DNA of 64,000 nt from Amblyornis subalaris (Eukaryota; Chordata; Aves; Passeriformes; Ptilonorhynchidae): the NCBI GenBank assembly GCA_018881555.1, contig JACAXG010000012.1, forward strand, positions 10,177,480 through 10,241,479, read 5' to 3'. Of the stretch, positions 50,701-63,025 are shown piece by piece (position 1 is the stretch's first letter; each line of letters opens with the position of its first letter). The notes under the pieces are model-generated. The model had not been told where the DNA came from. It did not search any database and saw only the letters and a program-made list of their open reading frames with translations. Made by a program: the position numbers and the translations under genes.

Positions 50701-53456
50701 ATCCTCCTATGGATGTGCTACTCTTTTGCTGCCTTTGTATCATTTTTCCATTTAATCAGAGTAAAAACTGCTGGGGGATCCTGAAAGCCTTCCATAGAGG
50801 CATAGTTCCTTTGGATTCACTGAGCCTTTGTTTGCCTGTCTTTGCCTTCTTAAATGTCTAAAATTTATATCAAGCTTCAGTGAAGGCGTCACATGCTCTT
50901 TCAGTGGGGGTGCTGTGACTACAACATACCAGTGAATCAGAGTGTGGTTTAGGGATTTGCTCTTCTCTGATGCCAGTTCCCAGAGCCTTTGCATTTTGGG
51001 TCACTGGAAACAGATTGTTTTGTAGTTTGTATCCACATTGCGACAGGAATCTGCAGCTCTTTAAGCAGCTTTTGAATGACTCGGGAGAGATACAGGATCA
51101 CAAGATTCTTAAGATTCAAGTGCTTTGATGCAATCGTGAACTCCTGTGGGGGATGCTGCTTGTTCTTGCTGATTTTGTTTTCTTTATTTTGACATGTGGG
51201 ATCTTTGGTTTCATTAGTTCAGTCTAGTGACTTGAGTCAAGTCTGCAATGACAACTGTTGACTGACTTCCAACTTGAAAGCTTATAACTACTTATACTAA
51301 TCTAGGATTGTGCAAAGGACTATTGCTTTTATCTGTAACAGTGATTCTTTGCAATGTTGTAAGAGTTTGTTTATACTATGGAAAAACTTATCTTGGTGAG
51401 AGGGTTGAAATATTGTGTAAACCTTGTCATGAAGAGTTGAAAATACGTGTTCAAAATGGCCTCATTAAAAATGTAGCTATTTGAAGTTACCTAAAAATGA
51501 AAAAGCAGCCTGCTGGCAACTGGACTAGTGCTGCAAAAAGTTGTTTTACTTGCAGCTATCTTAGTCATGCTGTGGCTTTATACGAGCAGTTACAGTGAAT
51601 CTTAAGGACTGTGTGGAATGAAGCAGCAGGATTCTCAAGGTTGAGTGGACAGTTTACATATGTGGCTGGTGTGGCAACAGTTCAGGGATAACCTTTACTG
51701 GAAAAAAAAGTAGTGTTTGGGAGCAATTTCTGTGTAAGAAGACATGGAGAAAGATGAAGAATTCTGCATATTTGGTATGTTTTCCTAGATTTTTATCAAG
51801 AAGACAACTCTTGAGGATTTCATTTTGGTTTCAGCACCTGGGAGCTTGTTTTAAAGACTGTATGTAATAATTACACCTTCAGTTCTAGGCTCTGCCCTCA
51901 GTGATTTTTAAATTTTTCCAAAGTTAAGTATCTTTAAGCTATAATGTACATTTCAAAGGGTTATAGTATCTAGACTTACCATTCCTATTAAGTTACTAAT
52001 GAAACATTAGATCACTTTGCTTGCAGTAGAACAGAAACCGACAAATAGTTAATGCCTAACTTGGAGTTATTTATTATAGAAAATATTAGTATTTTTAAGA
52101 AGTTTTATATATTTCAGTGAAAAAAAGTAGAAAAGCCTTTTGAATTTAAGTGTGTAGTTCCTTTAATCTAAAATGGTGTTATGAATCTGTGGTTTTTCTC
52201 TAGATGACTCTTAATTTCTTTAGATGTACGCTAAAAATCGGAAGGCAAATTTCTAAAAGTTCATCCCGGGAGTAGCAAGGCCTTAAAAAAATAACTCAGT
52301 GTTCCTTTTTTTTCCCCCATGCATTATTGTGGTCTGCATCAGGTGTAACACGGTTATAAGTGACTTGCAGTATTTAATAGAGGAGTAATGAGAGCCCTTA
52401 AAGTTATACTGAATTTCCAGGACCTAAAGAAAAGTTTACGTAGGAAGCAGTGTTGAAGGTCTGTGGCTGTATCAACTAAGGTCAGTTTAACAGATGAGAA
52501 AAAGGGTTTTGTGTGTTCAATACCCAGGAATAACGGAAAACAAAGTTTTATAACTTTATTCGTATATAGTGTTGAAAAGGTCTTTCCCGTTTGAAGTGAG
52601 GAATATTTCAGTGTCAGTTTCTGGTGTTTTTCAAAACCAGTTACATAAGTTAATTTTAGTGATGAAGAATCTTATTGATTTTTCTGGACAAGAAATTACT
52701 ACATATTTTTACGTTATTACGATGTATTACACTATGTTCATGTTGTTTTTTTCCTCTGGAAGAAAGTCCCTGTAGAAAGGAAATAGGAGCCAACTCTGAA
52801 ATCTAAAATAAGGACTAAACAGCTTTTCATTTGCGTTTCTACCCTTTGAGATGCCAGAAGCAATTTCCTCTTGAAGCTGACTTCCTTTCTGGAAGTGATT
52901 TTCGTCTCCAACCATGTTGAGGCTCTTTTCTCATTCTTTCATTCTGACTAACTTGCTTTTTTCCTCTCTGACTTTCTACTGCAGTTGGGAACTTCTGGAG
53001 GTAAGTAATGACGGACAAGTTTTTCTCTAACTTTCTTTTTCAGTTCTTCTTCCCCCCCTTCACCCCCCCTCACCCGGTCAGTTTGGAAGGACAAACAAAG
53101 CACTATTGGTATCCTCTGCAAGAGAGCACTGATAGGGGCTGGCTGTAAATTGACGTGGCATGGAAAATCTCTGCTAGTTTGGAGCAGCTCTAATGTTGCT
53201 GCAAAATCAAGCCCACTCTTAAGCAAGTTTGTAGCTTGAAATCATCGCGAGCTTACTGGTTCTATATTAAAAATGAATGGAAAGTACCTTTGCTTTTTGG
53301 TTTGGGAATGGGACTTTTTCGCTATTTGGATTTACAGCTAATAGAAAAAAAATCAAGGGGAATTATTTGGTTACTTTTTTTTTCCTGTAGTAAGAGCGAC
53401 AGATCTTGCTGCTCCCCCCACGTTTTCCTGCGACTTAATCATTTGCAGATCTTGCC

Positions 53457-53595
53457 ATGGGGTGCGGACTGAGAAAGCTGGAAGACCCAGATGATAGCAG
53501 CCCTGGAAAAATCTTTTCTACACTGAAGAGACCACAAGTTGAAACAAAGACGGATTCTGCTTATGAATATGTATTGCTGGATTTTACTTTAGAAG
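53457..53595 (+). CDS. RFTN2: RFTN2 coding exon 1
   Basis: Residues 1-46 (MGCGLRKLED to LLDFTLE) plus one base of Ala47; donor G|GTATTT. An AG after a pyrimidine-containing stretch (ATTTGCAG, ending 53448) lies just 8 bases before the ATG, so a 5' UTR intron may end there. Confidence 0.96.
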
Positions 53596-56500
53596 GTATT
53601 TTTTTATGCTGTATCTTTACTATTCTAAGATAAGAAGGAACAGGATTTAACTTAGTTCAGTCTTGTTTGACTTACAGTAAATCTTAGATGCTTTTATCAA
53701 AGCTAGCCAAAATGTGAGACTTTTATTTTGAAACACAAATCATGATGAAGGTTCTTACTTGTATAAAATTACAATGGAAACGACTGAAGTATTTTTAACA
53801 ACCAAAGCCTCCAAATTACACAACTGTCCTTGTTAAGGAAGCTGTCTAAAAACTGTTAGAGATTTTTCCTAGTTTCCTGTGAGTCAGATACTGCCATTCG
53901 TACTTGCTTTGAATAATGGTTGTCTGAATTCAGTGTGACGGTTCAGCAAATACACTGTGCCTGAGCCTTAATTGAATAACAATTTTTTTAAATGCACTCA
54001 ACTTCCGAAAACAGGCTGTCATTGTCCTTGTTACTTTATGCAGAAGTAAGTCTGTTCCTTAGTTGTATATCAGAAGTAACTTCCCCTCTTATGCCCACCC
54101 TAGTCTCCTGGTAGATATTTCTGTAAGAGTCTGAGTTTTGTCTCACTTTTTTTTCCAAATGCTTTACTTGTAGTTGTTGAATAGTCTTTTGAAATTGTGA
54201 CTGAAATGAAACAAGATCTGTATGCGTAGCTAGAGGCAGACAGTGCTCTGTGGGATACTTCCTTCCCGAGGGTGTCCCATCTCTAACAGAGCAACTCCCT
54301 GTTCCACAAAGTTGAAAACATAAACAAGCCCAGATGGCTGCCCTCAGAGAACAGACAGCTCAGTTCTACAGTCACTTTATAGTAACTTGCATTTTATAAC
54401 AACCTAATCTACGGGAAATGCTTAATAAAAGGATTGGAAGTAAATGCAATTGCTAGCAGGGTTGGATAAAGGAAGAAAGTGTAAGTGCAGGTCTGACTGC
54501 AATTACAGGAACTTTTTCATAAACAACTTGGCTTCTGATTAGTTTTAGCTTTAAGATATAACAGTCTTTTCATTAAAAAACTGCAAGGTACGAACGGAAG
54601 ACAATCTACTAGGTTATAGTACTTGAAATCTAACTGTATTCTGTTTGTTTACACAAAATTTTTCACTGGCTTGTTGCTTTTGAAGAAACAAAACTGTTGA
54701 GTAAGTAGTAGTGGTAAGATGTTCAAAATGAGGCTAGGCTGCCTAATGTGTACATGGATTACCTACTACTCTACTGATAGTAGAAAGGATAAAATTTTTG
54801 GAGACTGAAGAGCATTTACTGTTCTTAAATAGCTTGTGTTCTGGATAGTTTTGTCATGTTTTCAAGTCACAGTTTCTGGAAGTGTTGTATAAATGGTTTG
54901 TTGTAAAGGTGATTGTGACTTTTTAAGTAAAAGCACACCAAACAAGTGCAAATAAAAGTGCATCTCTGTACTAATAACCTAGCAGCACATTAGTAAAGAT
55001 TCGTTTTCTCTTGTTTTATCTGATATTCAGAAGTGCTTAGCTTCAGTGACCTACTGTGGAATTATGAATGTTAAATAACTGAGATCAGTTTCAGATAGTT
55101 GCCCAAATTTTTTAGGTTTCTAACTGGCAGTAAGTGAATTTGTAAACTCAGGTATCTTTCTGTTGAATGGTTCTAGCTGTGTGTGTATATGACCTTAAAA
55201 TTTTTTTTTGGAAGTCTCTGCTTTTTAAAGCTAAGATGGATACGGAAAAAAAACATGGTATATGTGCTTTGAGGTGTTTCTAAATTCTGATTGCTTCTGA
55301 ACTGTGGGGATTGGCTAAAGTACTGTGGAGATTGTTGAGCTTTTTGCCTTTTTCCTTCTACTGCAGTCAACTCACTCATGTACTTTACTTGTTGCTATTT
55401 GAATATCCTTTGGCTAAATGAAGCTGAGAGGCCTTTATCACTTCAGACCAAAGATTTTGCTCTGCCGTCAAGTTGTGTTATATCTTTATGGCACTTGCTC
55501 TGCTTTGGCAATTTCCAGAGCACGGTCTTCCTCTACATAGGAGACTTCTCTTTGCCTGAGTGATTTCTTGCCACTGAATCTTGCACTAAGTAAAACAAAA
55601 AATCTGCACTTAATGTTTTAAGATCCTACAGTAAACTATGTCNTGCATCAAGATAAAAGTATAGCAAGCATAAATAAATGTTATTTTGATTCAATATGCT
55701 TTATTCTGTGCTTCAGCAGGTATATGCCATGTGAAATCAAAATGAGCCTGGCTGGGGAAACTTTCATCAGTCCCTGATCTTCTCCCAAGCCATGATGCAG
55801 ATTAGGTCAACCATGCTGTAGTCTGAATTTGGTGGCTGGAGTCCTTGTGCGTCTTAACTAGTTATTAGCTGTGCACTGAACCTTGGCTTCTCCCCTCTTG
55901 GTCCCCAAAATGCTCCTGTCCCTACAGTAAAAGTTAGCTTTGAGTTCCATGGAAGATGATCTGAATCAGGAGAATTCCAAACAAGAAAATTACAGCCAAT
56001 CTTTTATTTTGGTAGGATTGAATAGTACAAAGAAAAGGGAGCAGTGGACTCTGAAGTTTAATTTTAAATGCCTGTCATTGATTGTAAATTCCAAGGTCTC
56101 AGTCATGAGGCATATCTCAGTTACAAAAACAGCTGCTACTTTTTGAAGTCAGTTTAACCAGAAAGTAGGGCTAGTTTAAATAGTTCTACTGAAGCAGAAT
56201 GTTTGTGCTTTATCTACAACCTTCCTATTAGGGAAAAGAAGAAATATTGATGCAGCAGCCCACTAAGATTACATGCTGTGATGTTCTTTGTCACTTCGAA
56301 TAACAGTATGAATATGTATGAAAGGGCTGTTTTCTCATCATCATCAGTATCCTGCATCTGAAGCTTACTATGCAGCTAGCAAGTTAGCTGCAGTTGTTAT
56401 TGCTACAAGTGTTTTGACTACCTGTTGACAGCACATCAGGAAGGAAATTTTCTTCATGAAAGAGGGTTAAGGCACTTGCAAAATNGGTGAAGTGATGATC

Positions 56501-59500
56501 ATACTGCATCATTCCTCCTTTCCTGGCTTGTGGGCTGTGGAGCAGTTGTTGCTCAATACGTGTATCTCCTGGATTTACAGTGCGTCGGATCATGGGATGG
56601 AGGTAGTACTAAGGGCAAAATATCATCTGTTTACAAAAGGAGGGGCTGTGATATACTGTCTGCTTAAAGAAGTGCAGCAATCCTGTCCTTATGACTGAGA
56701 ATGACTGACAGTTTAGTTTAAAAGGTTGAGTTTGCTGGTTATCAGCAATAAACCATCAAAATGTATGTTGGTGATAATTTTTGGTAGTGTGCGTTTCCCA
56801 TGGCGTACGTTATTCTAGTTTCTCTTGATGGCTTTTCTAAGCCGTTAAGGTTCTTACAGTGACAAGCAAAGTAGGCCTCCATTTCTTTGTCCCTTTAGTA
56901 GAAATCGGTATTGAAAATCATTTGAGTGTTGTAAAACATTGGTTTCTGATAGTTTAAGGCGGGTGTTTGTTTTTTTTTAAAGCCCTCCATAATGTGTATA
57001 TGTGTCAATATTATCCTCATTTTATAGTGGGAAAGTGGTATAGAGAGGTTTTATGGAACACACCACTCATGAACCAGCAAAGTTCTAATTCAGTTTATTA
57101 GAATAAAACATGTGAGCAAACTAAAGAGTAATATCTAGAGTTTATGATAGTTTAAAACAGTAGGAGGGACAGACTTCGTGACTTGCTGTGTCTCTAGGTC
57201 CTTAAATTACCTTGCTATTCCCTCTTTGCGCTGTACTGCAGGTAGACAAGAGAAGGGAGAAATATGAAGTTAACTCAACAAAATGATGAGAGGTTTATGT
57301 GATTGCATTTATTTTTTTATATATACTTTTAAAATTACAGAATCAAAGGAGAATTAGTGTATTTAATTATTTTCAGTTGTGTGGTTTGAAAGGGAATGTT
57401 CAGAGCAGCATTTTAAAGTTGGTTGTATCTTGGAAAAAGCATTGGGAGGTCACTTAATTTTCATTGAGGCATCCTTTAATGCAGATGAATGCTGTTCTTA
57501 ATGCTTGGAAAGTTTTGCAAAGAGCGACCCATTGGAACACAAGCAAGGAGGCTGCTGGGAGCAAGGGTCACTGATAGACCAGCAGATTTCAAGCCAAGCT
57601 GTTTTGTTATCAGAGCTCATAACTGCAAAGCATGAAAGCTTTGGCAAATCTGTGCGGGCATAATTACTCTTCCGTTCCTGTTTGTGTATGAGTGTTGATT
57701 TCCTGCTTTCTGAAAGCATCTACAGCTCCAATTGTACTTGAGAGGAACAGGAATTACTGACCCATCAGACTTGACTTGTAGCAGAATATATCCTCTGTTA
57801 CTAGTGTGGAATCTTCCTTTTCTCTTTGCAAAAGCTGTGGACCATTCAGAAAATGTTTTCCAAGAAGTTTTCCCTTTTTCTAAGTAGTTTTCTCCAGTAG
57901 TGATGTATTACCCAGGTGTTGCTTATTGATGCAAAATGCCTGCACATGCTGAGAGGGATCCTTAGAAATCAGGGACCCCACAAGTATACTTAGGTGAAAT
58001 CTGCTTAGGTCTATTGAAAAAAGGAACTGGGATTATGTCAGGATATAAACCAATACTCCACAGATCACTTCTAAGAGAAAAAAATTTAATGGAAACAAAT
58101 CAATTGTTGTAGGCTTAAATCTGTTATATGGGAATTTACCTCAAAACTAGGATTGAAGGATACTGCATCGGTATATTTAAGGCTTTGGCTAGACAAAATA
58201 GTTGCTTTGTTAACTTCAGCCCTATTGTGTGTTTAGATGTTGACACAGCTTTTAAATCAGCTTGGCAGACGTAGATCAAACAGAAAGTGTTGCCAAGTAT
58301 GTTAAAAATAGATAATAAGTTGTAAAAATAGGTACTTGAAGTAGTTCAGTACTGTTTAATCATCTGTGAATCTGCTTTTTCTTGTATAAATAGAACTGTA
58401 GCAATTTTAATAAATGCTGGGGATAGGTTTTGTGTGGTTTACATAAAAGGAACTCACCCAAAATGTTTATGGGCATACACAGTATTATGTGCTTCTCTTC
58501 TGCTTTCAATGCTTTTTAGCTTCCTCAAATCCAGAAGTTATCAAGATCAGTTCTGTGTTGGATATAGCATCTCGGGTGGAAGAATATTACAACAAAGGAT
58601 ACGTTGTAGGAGCTGTTCATCCTATTATGCTGCCAATTGGACAAAGGAGGAATTTTCCTGCAAGTCACATGTATCGAGTGGTACTTTCACGATTAAAATT
58701 AAGGTAACAGTGGAATAATTTGAATACTGATCCATTACTTGAGCCATTTGTAAGTGAATTGCTCAGTATGCGTCACTTATCATCTTGAAATGAGCACCTC
58801 AGAGCAGCAAATTAGTAATGTTTTTTTAATCAATGCTAAGGACACAATAGGCTAATGTTTGCTTTTCCTTAGTAAATGTCCATACAAAAACCCAAAGTGT
58901 GATATCATCTGTATTAGAACCTGCAGCAAATAAAAGATGAAGGAAAAAAACACTAGACGAGTAATAAGCTGCTTGAAATTATCTCCTATCTGCTTTTTCT
59001 TGGTTTTCAAAACTTATCTTTTCCCAGGGAAAAATTACATGTATAATTTGTGAATTAATTTGTCAGGTTATAGTTTGGCAATTTTTCTTATTGGGAAGGA
59101 AATAATCATTCTGTGATCAGAAGTCCTACAAAAGCTTGGTTTTGACACTGAGGGAGGGGCCAGAGCTTGTTTGTGTTCCAGATCCATGGTCTTGTTTATT
59201 ACTCCTGTTTCCACTGCATTGTAATCACCATGTGATCCTAAAGAACACGTGCAAAAGCAATGTTACCATTAGTTCCTTTGAATGCAAAGAAGATAAGCTT
59301 TTGTTCTTATTTTGAATAACTAGAAAAGTGGATGTCTTACTGCATTAAAAGCTGCCATGCTTCCCCTTCTCTCCTGAGTCCTTATGTGATGCACAAAGGT
59401 TCTTTCATTTATTTGAGGACAGGAAGGGAGTGAATTGGAAGCTGCCTCTCTGCCACTCCAGTAATGCTTTCGTAAAACACATTCATTTGAGAGAACTTCT

Positions 59501-62500
59501 CAAACCCTTTGATTAAACAAGTGTTGTTCAGAGTATTTGCTGCTCATACAACTTAACCTTTATAAATTCATCTGCGACCAAGATGAATGCTGTTCATGTG
59601 GGCAAAAGGTTGAGTGAGAAAGAAGAATGCTTACTCTCTGGAGCTGAGGCTTCCAAGGGCTGACACTGCCAGCACAAAGCTCCCACGACTCGCCTTATCC
59701 CTGTAGATGTGGCATCCTTAGGAACTTGTTGTTTGAACCTTTAGGCACTTGAATGGGTGAAGGATGAAGCTCTGTAGCCCACACGTGAAACTTTGGTGTA
59801 GGTTCCCAGTTTCCTTCCCAGGTGCCACATGTACCAGGGTTGGTTTTGCTATAGGCAAATACACCTTCTCGAACTACTGCTTGGAAAGTAACCTTTTGTA
59901 TTTGAATGTGTCTCACTGATGTTTTTTTCTAAATCAAATTATTAAATGAAGGGAGTATCAAATAAAATCCCATTATATTATTGACATACACTGAATATTG
60001 TCTAATAACACAACTGGCTTTAGATAAAACATGATGAGTACTATTCTGTAACTTTACGTGGAAGTTAGAGCTTGTCAGCTTAAATCTGAGAGATTTAAAC
60101 ATTATCTAACCCTCAGTAAGTGTTTTTTCATTGTACTTCTAGTATTTGCCTACACTGTTTCAAATAACAGCTGCAGCTCTGCCTTAGTTACAAAAACTAA
60201 GCAGCAGCATATTNACAGTGTAAAAAGACCGTTTCTATTCATAATGTTTTCTACCAAACTGAACCTGTTTTGTGCTTACTAAATTTATAGTTTAAATTTG
60301 TGGGGTTTGTGTTATCAGAGAATTTTGCATTTATTTATTACAAAGGCAGAGATGTTTGTCAGTAAAGCTCAATTTACAAAATATCTCTCTGAATGATCTT
60401 GAGATGAAATTTCTGTTAAATATTAATATTCTTGTCCCNGTATTGAAACAACTAATACCTGCCATTTTGTGTAAGAAACAGAAGAAAAACCACCAAAACT
60501 CACTGAGTTCTAAAAAGTATGAAGAAGCATTGTCAGGATTTCATTCATAACTATTGCAAAAAAAAGAATTCTATATGCAAGCATTTGCTCAAGTTAGCAG
60601 CAAACTCCTGNCAAAGACTGCTTTCTTTCTGTGTTCTAGCCAGAAGCATGCAGCACCCAGAGGACAAAGGCACCCCAGGCTGGTGATTGAGGAATGTCCT
60701 TTAACATATGAAACACTGACAAATGAGGTAGTGAAAGAACTGTTAGAAAAGGTAATGGAGGTTTTTTCCAACTTCTCTTCAGATTTTTATTTCTATCGTA
60801 TGTGTGGGTTATATTTAATGGTTGATGTGGTTTTAGTTTTGAGTTTATTTTATAAAAGCTACAAAGCTTTTCTCAAAGTGAGAAAAGAGTTACTTATTCT
60901 AGCGTAGGACTTAGTATCCCTCCAAAACTTTGGAAAACTGGCTGGTTACACCACTGAAAGCAGAATCAGGCCCAGGCTTGGTCACTCTTTATAAAATGCT
61001 TGTATGATAGCTGAAGTTTTATGTTTTTCTGAGNTAAGTACCTAAGAGAGGTTTTCTTCATTCTTTAACAAAAAATGACATGTATAGGAACTGTACTAAA
61101 TATTTACTTGGCACAGCTTTTGAAAACATTGTATAGTTAAAGTAAACTTCTACTGGAATGCAAGTTATAGTTCTAGTTCTTTTTGTGTTTAACTTCTCCT
61201 GCAAAATTGAAGACTTGCTGAAACAGGAAGCTATTGTTATTGCAAGAGTCAGTGATATCTTTCACATTAGTTGCCAAGGAAGGTAGTAGAGGAAAAACCA
61301 CATTGGAAATCTTTAATGCTCTTTGAAATTCTAAGAATTGTTTATATTTTCTAAATGGCTTGTTTTGNCTTTGTCAGGTGTTTCAAATTTAAAATGCGAT
61401 TACATTACACATTTATAATATATATGCCTATTTCTAGGTTGGTGGTGTAGTGTACCAGACAAAGATTAAAAGGAAAAACACACTTGAAATGAGCAGTGGT
61501 GGGGTCTTGGAAGCATACTTGTTACAGAAGTAGTACGTGAGAATAATTTGATTTTAAAATGCTCTGTGTTTTAAAAAGAGAGCGCCATTAATCTAGTAAA
61601 AACTTATTGTTTTTTTTCTTTTCCAAAAGATCTGAAACAATAAGACTTTGTAGCATTTCAGGAAAAAGATTATAATATTGCCTGTTTTTCTCTATGTTGC
61701 TTGTTAAATTTAAAAATATTTAGGTTGTCCTTGAAGCAGCAGCTTTGTATGTATAATCAGTGATTGGCATATTGTGTCATTGCTGTACATAAATAATGGT
61801 AGTAGATAGACTGAAGTGTCACTATCATGGTACTAAAAAGGGATTGCAGTACCATCAGTCATTTAATTTTTTACTCATCTTGGTAACTAATAGTTGATGT
61901 GAGTTAACTGAGTAAAGATACTTCCCTCTCTGCCCTCACTTAATCCAGTACTTGCCAAGTGATTTCTTCTTTCTGAGCTGGGGCTTCTGTATTTACCTGG
62001 GAAGACTTAACAGAGGAGTTCGTAGCACAAGATGTCAGTGAGATCACCTTCCTAAATGGCAGTGCTCCTTAACCCAGAAAAAAAAACCAAACACCTCCAA
62101 GAACAGACACATCCTACAGGTGGCACAAATGTTACAGTTGTGTATTGAGACTTCAGTGCAGAGAAGACAACATGCCACTGGCTGAAAGAGTTAAGAGGAT
62201 TTTGATTTCTTTCTAGCTCCTTCCTTTCTCTGCTCCTTCACTATTCTCAGTAATAATGAAGCTGAGTAGCCCCTGAGTGAAACAGGAGGTTATGACTCAT
62301 GGCACATGACAAAGAGAGATTTCTATAATACTGGAGGTCAGTATTTTTAGTATGACTGGCATCACATATTTAGAGAAACAACACTATTTATTGCTTCACT
62401 ATACTGCTTATCACTACAATACAGTAAATAAAATACTTTGGGTTTGTTCTAAATGAAGGTCTTTGTATACTCTGAACTCGGTACCGGTGTTGGCCACGTT

Positions 62501-63025
62501 TCATGGCCTGACTCTGAAGACATGCTGGAAAATTTCCATTTACTTTGAACCTGAGGCAGTGTCAAAGACAAGTCACTCTTCTATAGCACAGTGTTATGTC
62601 TTTATGTCCTCAGCATTTAGTTATGCAGAACATGTGTGTAGAAGTTTCACAGAAGAAAAAGTTCCATGCAACTCTAAAATGATTTTGCAGCTAAGTTTAT
62701 GTTGTATTGCAGGTTAACGAAGCTGCTAAAAGAGGAAAGAAGTTCGTGGGATTTGTAACACAACATTTTCCTCAGCCTAAAGCGTGTAATGGAACAAACG
62801 CAGATGGAAGTGCAGAGCTGGAATCAATGCTGGGCAGAAGAAACAGGGAACACAGAAGAGAAAATTTTGATGAAAACTATAAAAATTGGAATGAGGGGAC
62901 ACTGAGTGGTCACTCATCTGAGAGTGGGATGGAAGAGGAAAAGCCTGGAGAAAGCAGAGTGTTAGAGGATTCGGATTTCCAGTTTGGAAAAGAAGTCAGC
63001 CCTTCTAAACCACGAAAAGGAGATG
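53457..63025 (+). CDS. RFTN2: RFTN2 (raftlin-2), first four coding exons, gene continues past the right edge
   Basis: Four exons join in phase to give 249 codons plus one base. The start MGCGLRKLEDPDDSSPGKIF is identical to the human protein as recalled, and RLVIEECPLT, KRGKKFVGF and the NEGTLSG/SSESG motif also match. Gly2 and Cys3 fit N-myristoylation and palmitoylation, the usual membrane anchor of raftlins. Raftlin-2 is a lipid-raft protein that helps TLR3 ligand uptake and signalling through TRIF and influences B-cell receptor rafts (family knowledge). The ATG sits in a strong context (GCCATGG). The conserved C-terminal half (with the YTVFNAFDDD motif in human) lies outside the window. 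The gene is co-directional with BOLL, as in mammals. Confidence 0.96.
53596..58519 (+). other. RFTN2: RFTN2 intron 1
   Basis: AT-rich intron of 4.9 kb with no recognised feature beyond chance open frames. Confidence 0.75.
58520..58703 (+). CDS. RFTN2: RFTN2 coding exon 2
   Basis: Acceptor GCTTTTTAG, 184 bp, donor AG|GTAACA. It encodes residues 48-107 (SSNPEVIKISSVLDIASRVE onward to SRLKL) with split codons at both ends. Human reads SSNPEVIKINSILDIVTKVE. Confidence 0.96.
58704..60639 (+). other. RFTN2: RFTN2 intron 2
   Basis: AT-rich intron. A 73-codon minus-strand open frame at 59695-59916 has no recognisable domain. Nothing else seen. Confidence 0.75.
60640..60751 (+). CDS. RFTN2: RFTN2 coding exon 3
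   Basis: Acceptor CTGTGTTCTAG, 112 bp, donor AAG|GTAATG. It completes Ser108 and encodes QKHAAPRGQRHPRLVIEECP through KELLEK (109-145). Confidence 0.95.
60752..62712 (+). other. RFTN2: RFTN2 intron 3, with a candidate cryptic exon
   Basis: At 61438-61535 an acceptor (CCTATTTCTAG) and a GTGAGA donor bracket 98 bp. In phase with exon 3 it reads VGGVVYQTKIKRKNT onward for 31 codons and meets TAG at 61531-61533. If included it would truncate the protein after residue 176, so it would act as a poison exon. It may well be chance. Confidence 0.5.
62713..63025 (+). CDS. RFTN2: RFTN2 coding exon 4
   Basis: Acceptor TTGTATTGCAG, 313 bp, donor G|GTAATA. It encodes residues 146-249 (VNEAAKRGKKFVGFVTQHF to SKPRKGD). 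The middle is polar and longer than the human equivalent, a variable, probably disordered stretch. Phase 1 at the end agrees with human RKGE/A. Confidence 0.93.

Larger units (their letters stand above)
39139..53456. other. BOLL-RFTN2 interval, no further gene recognised
   Basis: About 14 kb of AT-rich sequence. It contains the CTCF-like motif and two candidate BOLL 3' exons but no long open frame on either strand and no CpG island. Mammals carry the intronless MARS2 gene here; it is not present in this interval as an intact frame. There is a pyrimidine-rich stretch at about 52.94-53.09 kb upstream of RFTN2. Confidence 0.7.

Noticed and set aside
53236..53472. 78-codon plus-strand frame over the RFTN2 start
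   Set aside because: Overlaps the RFTN2 ATG in a different frame. The RFTN2 frame is conserved and has the better start context.
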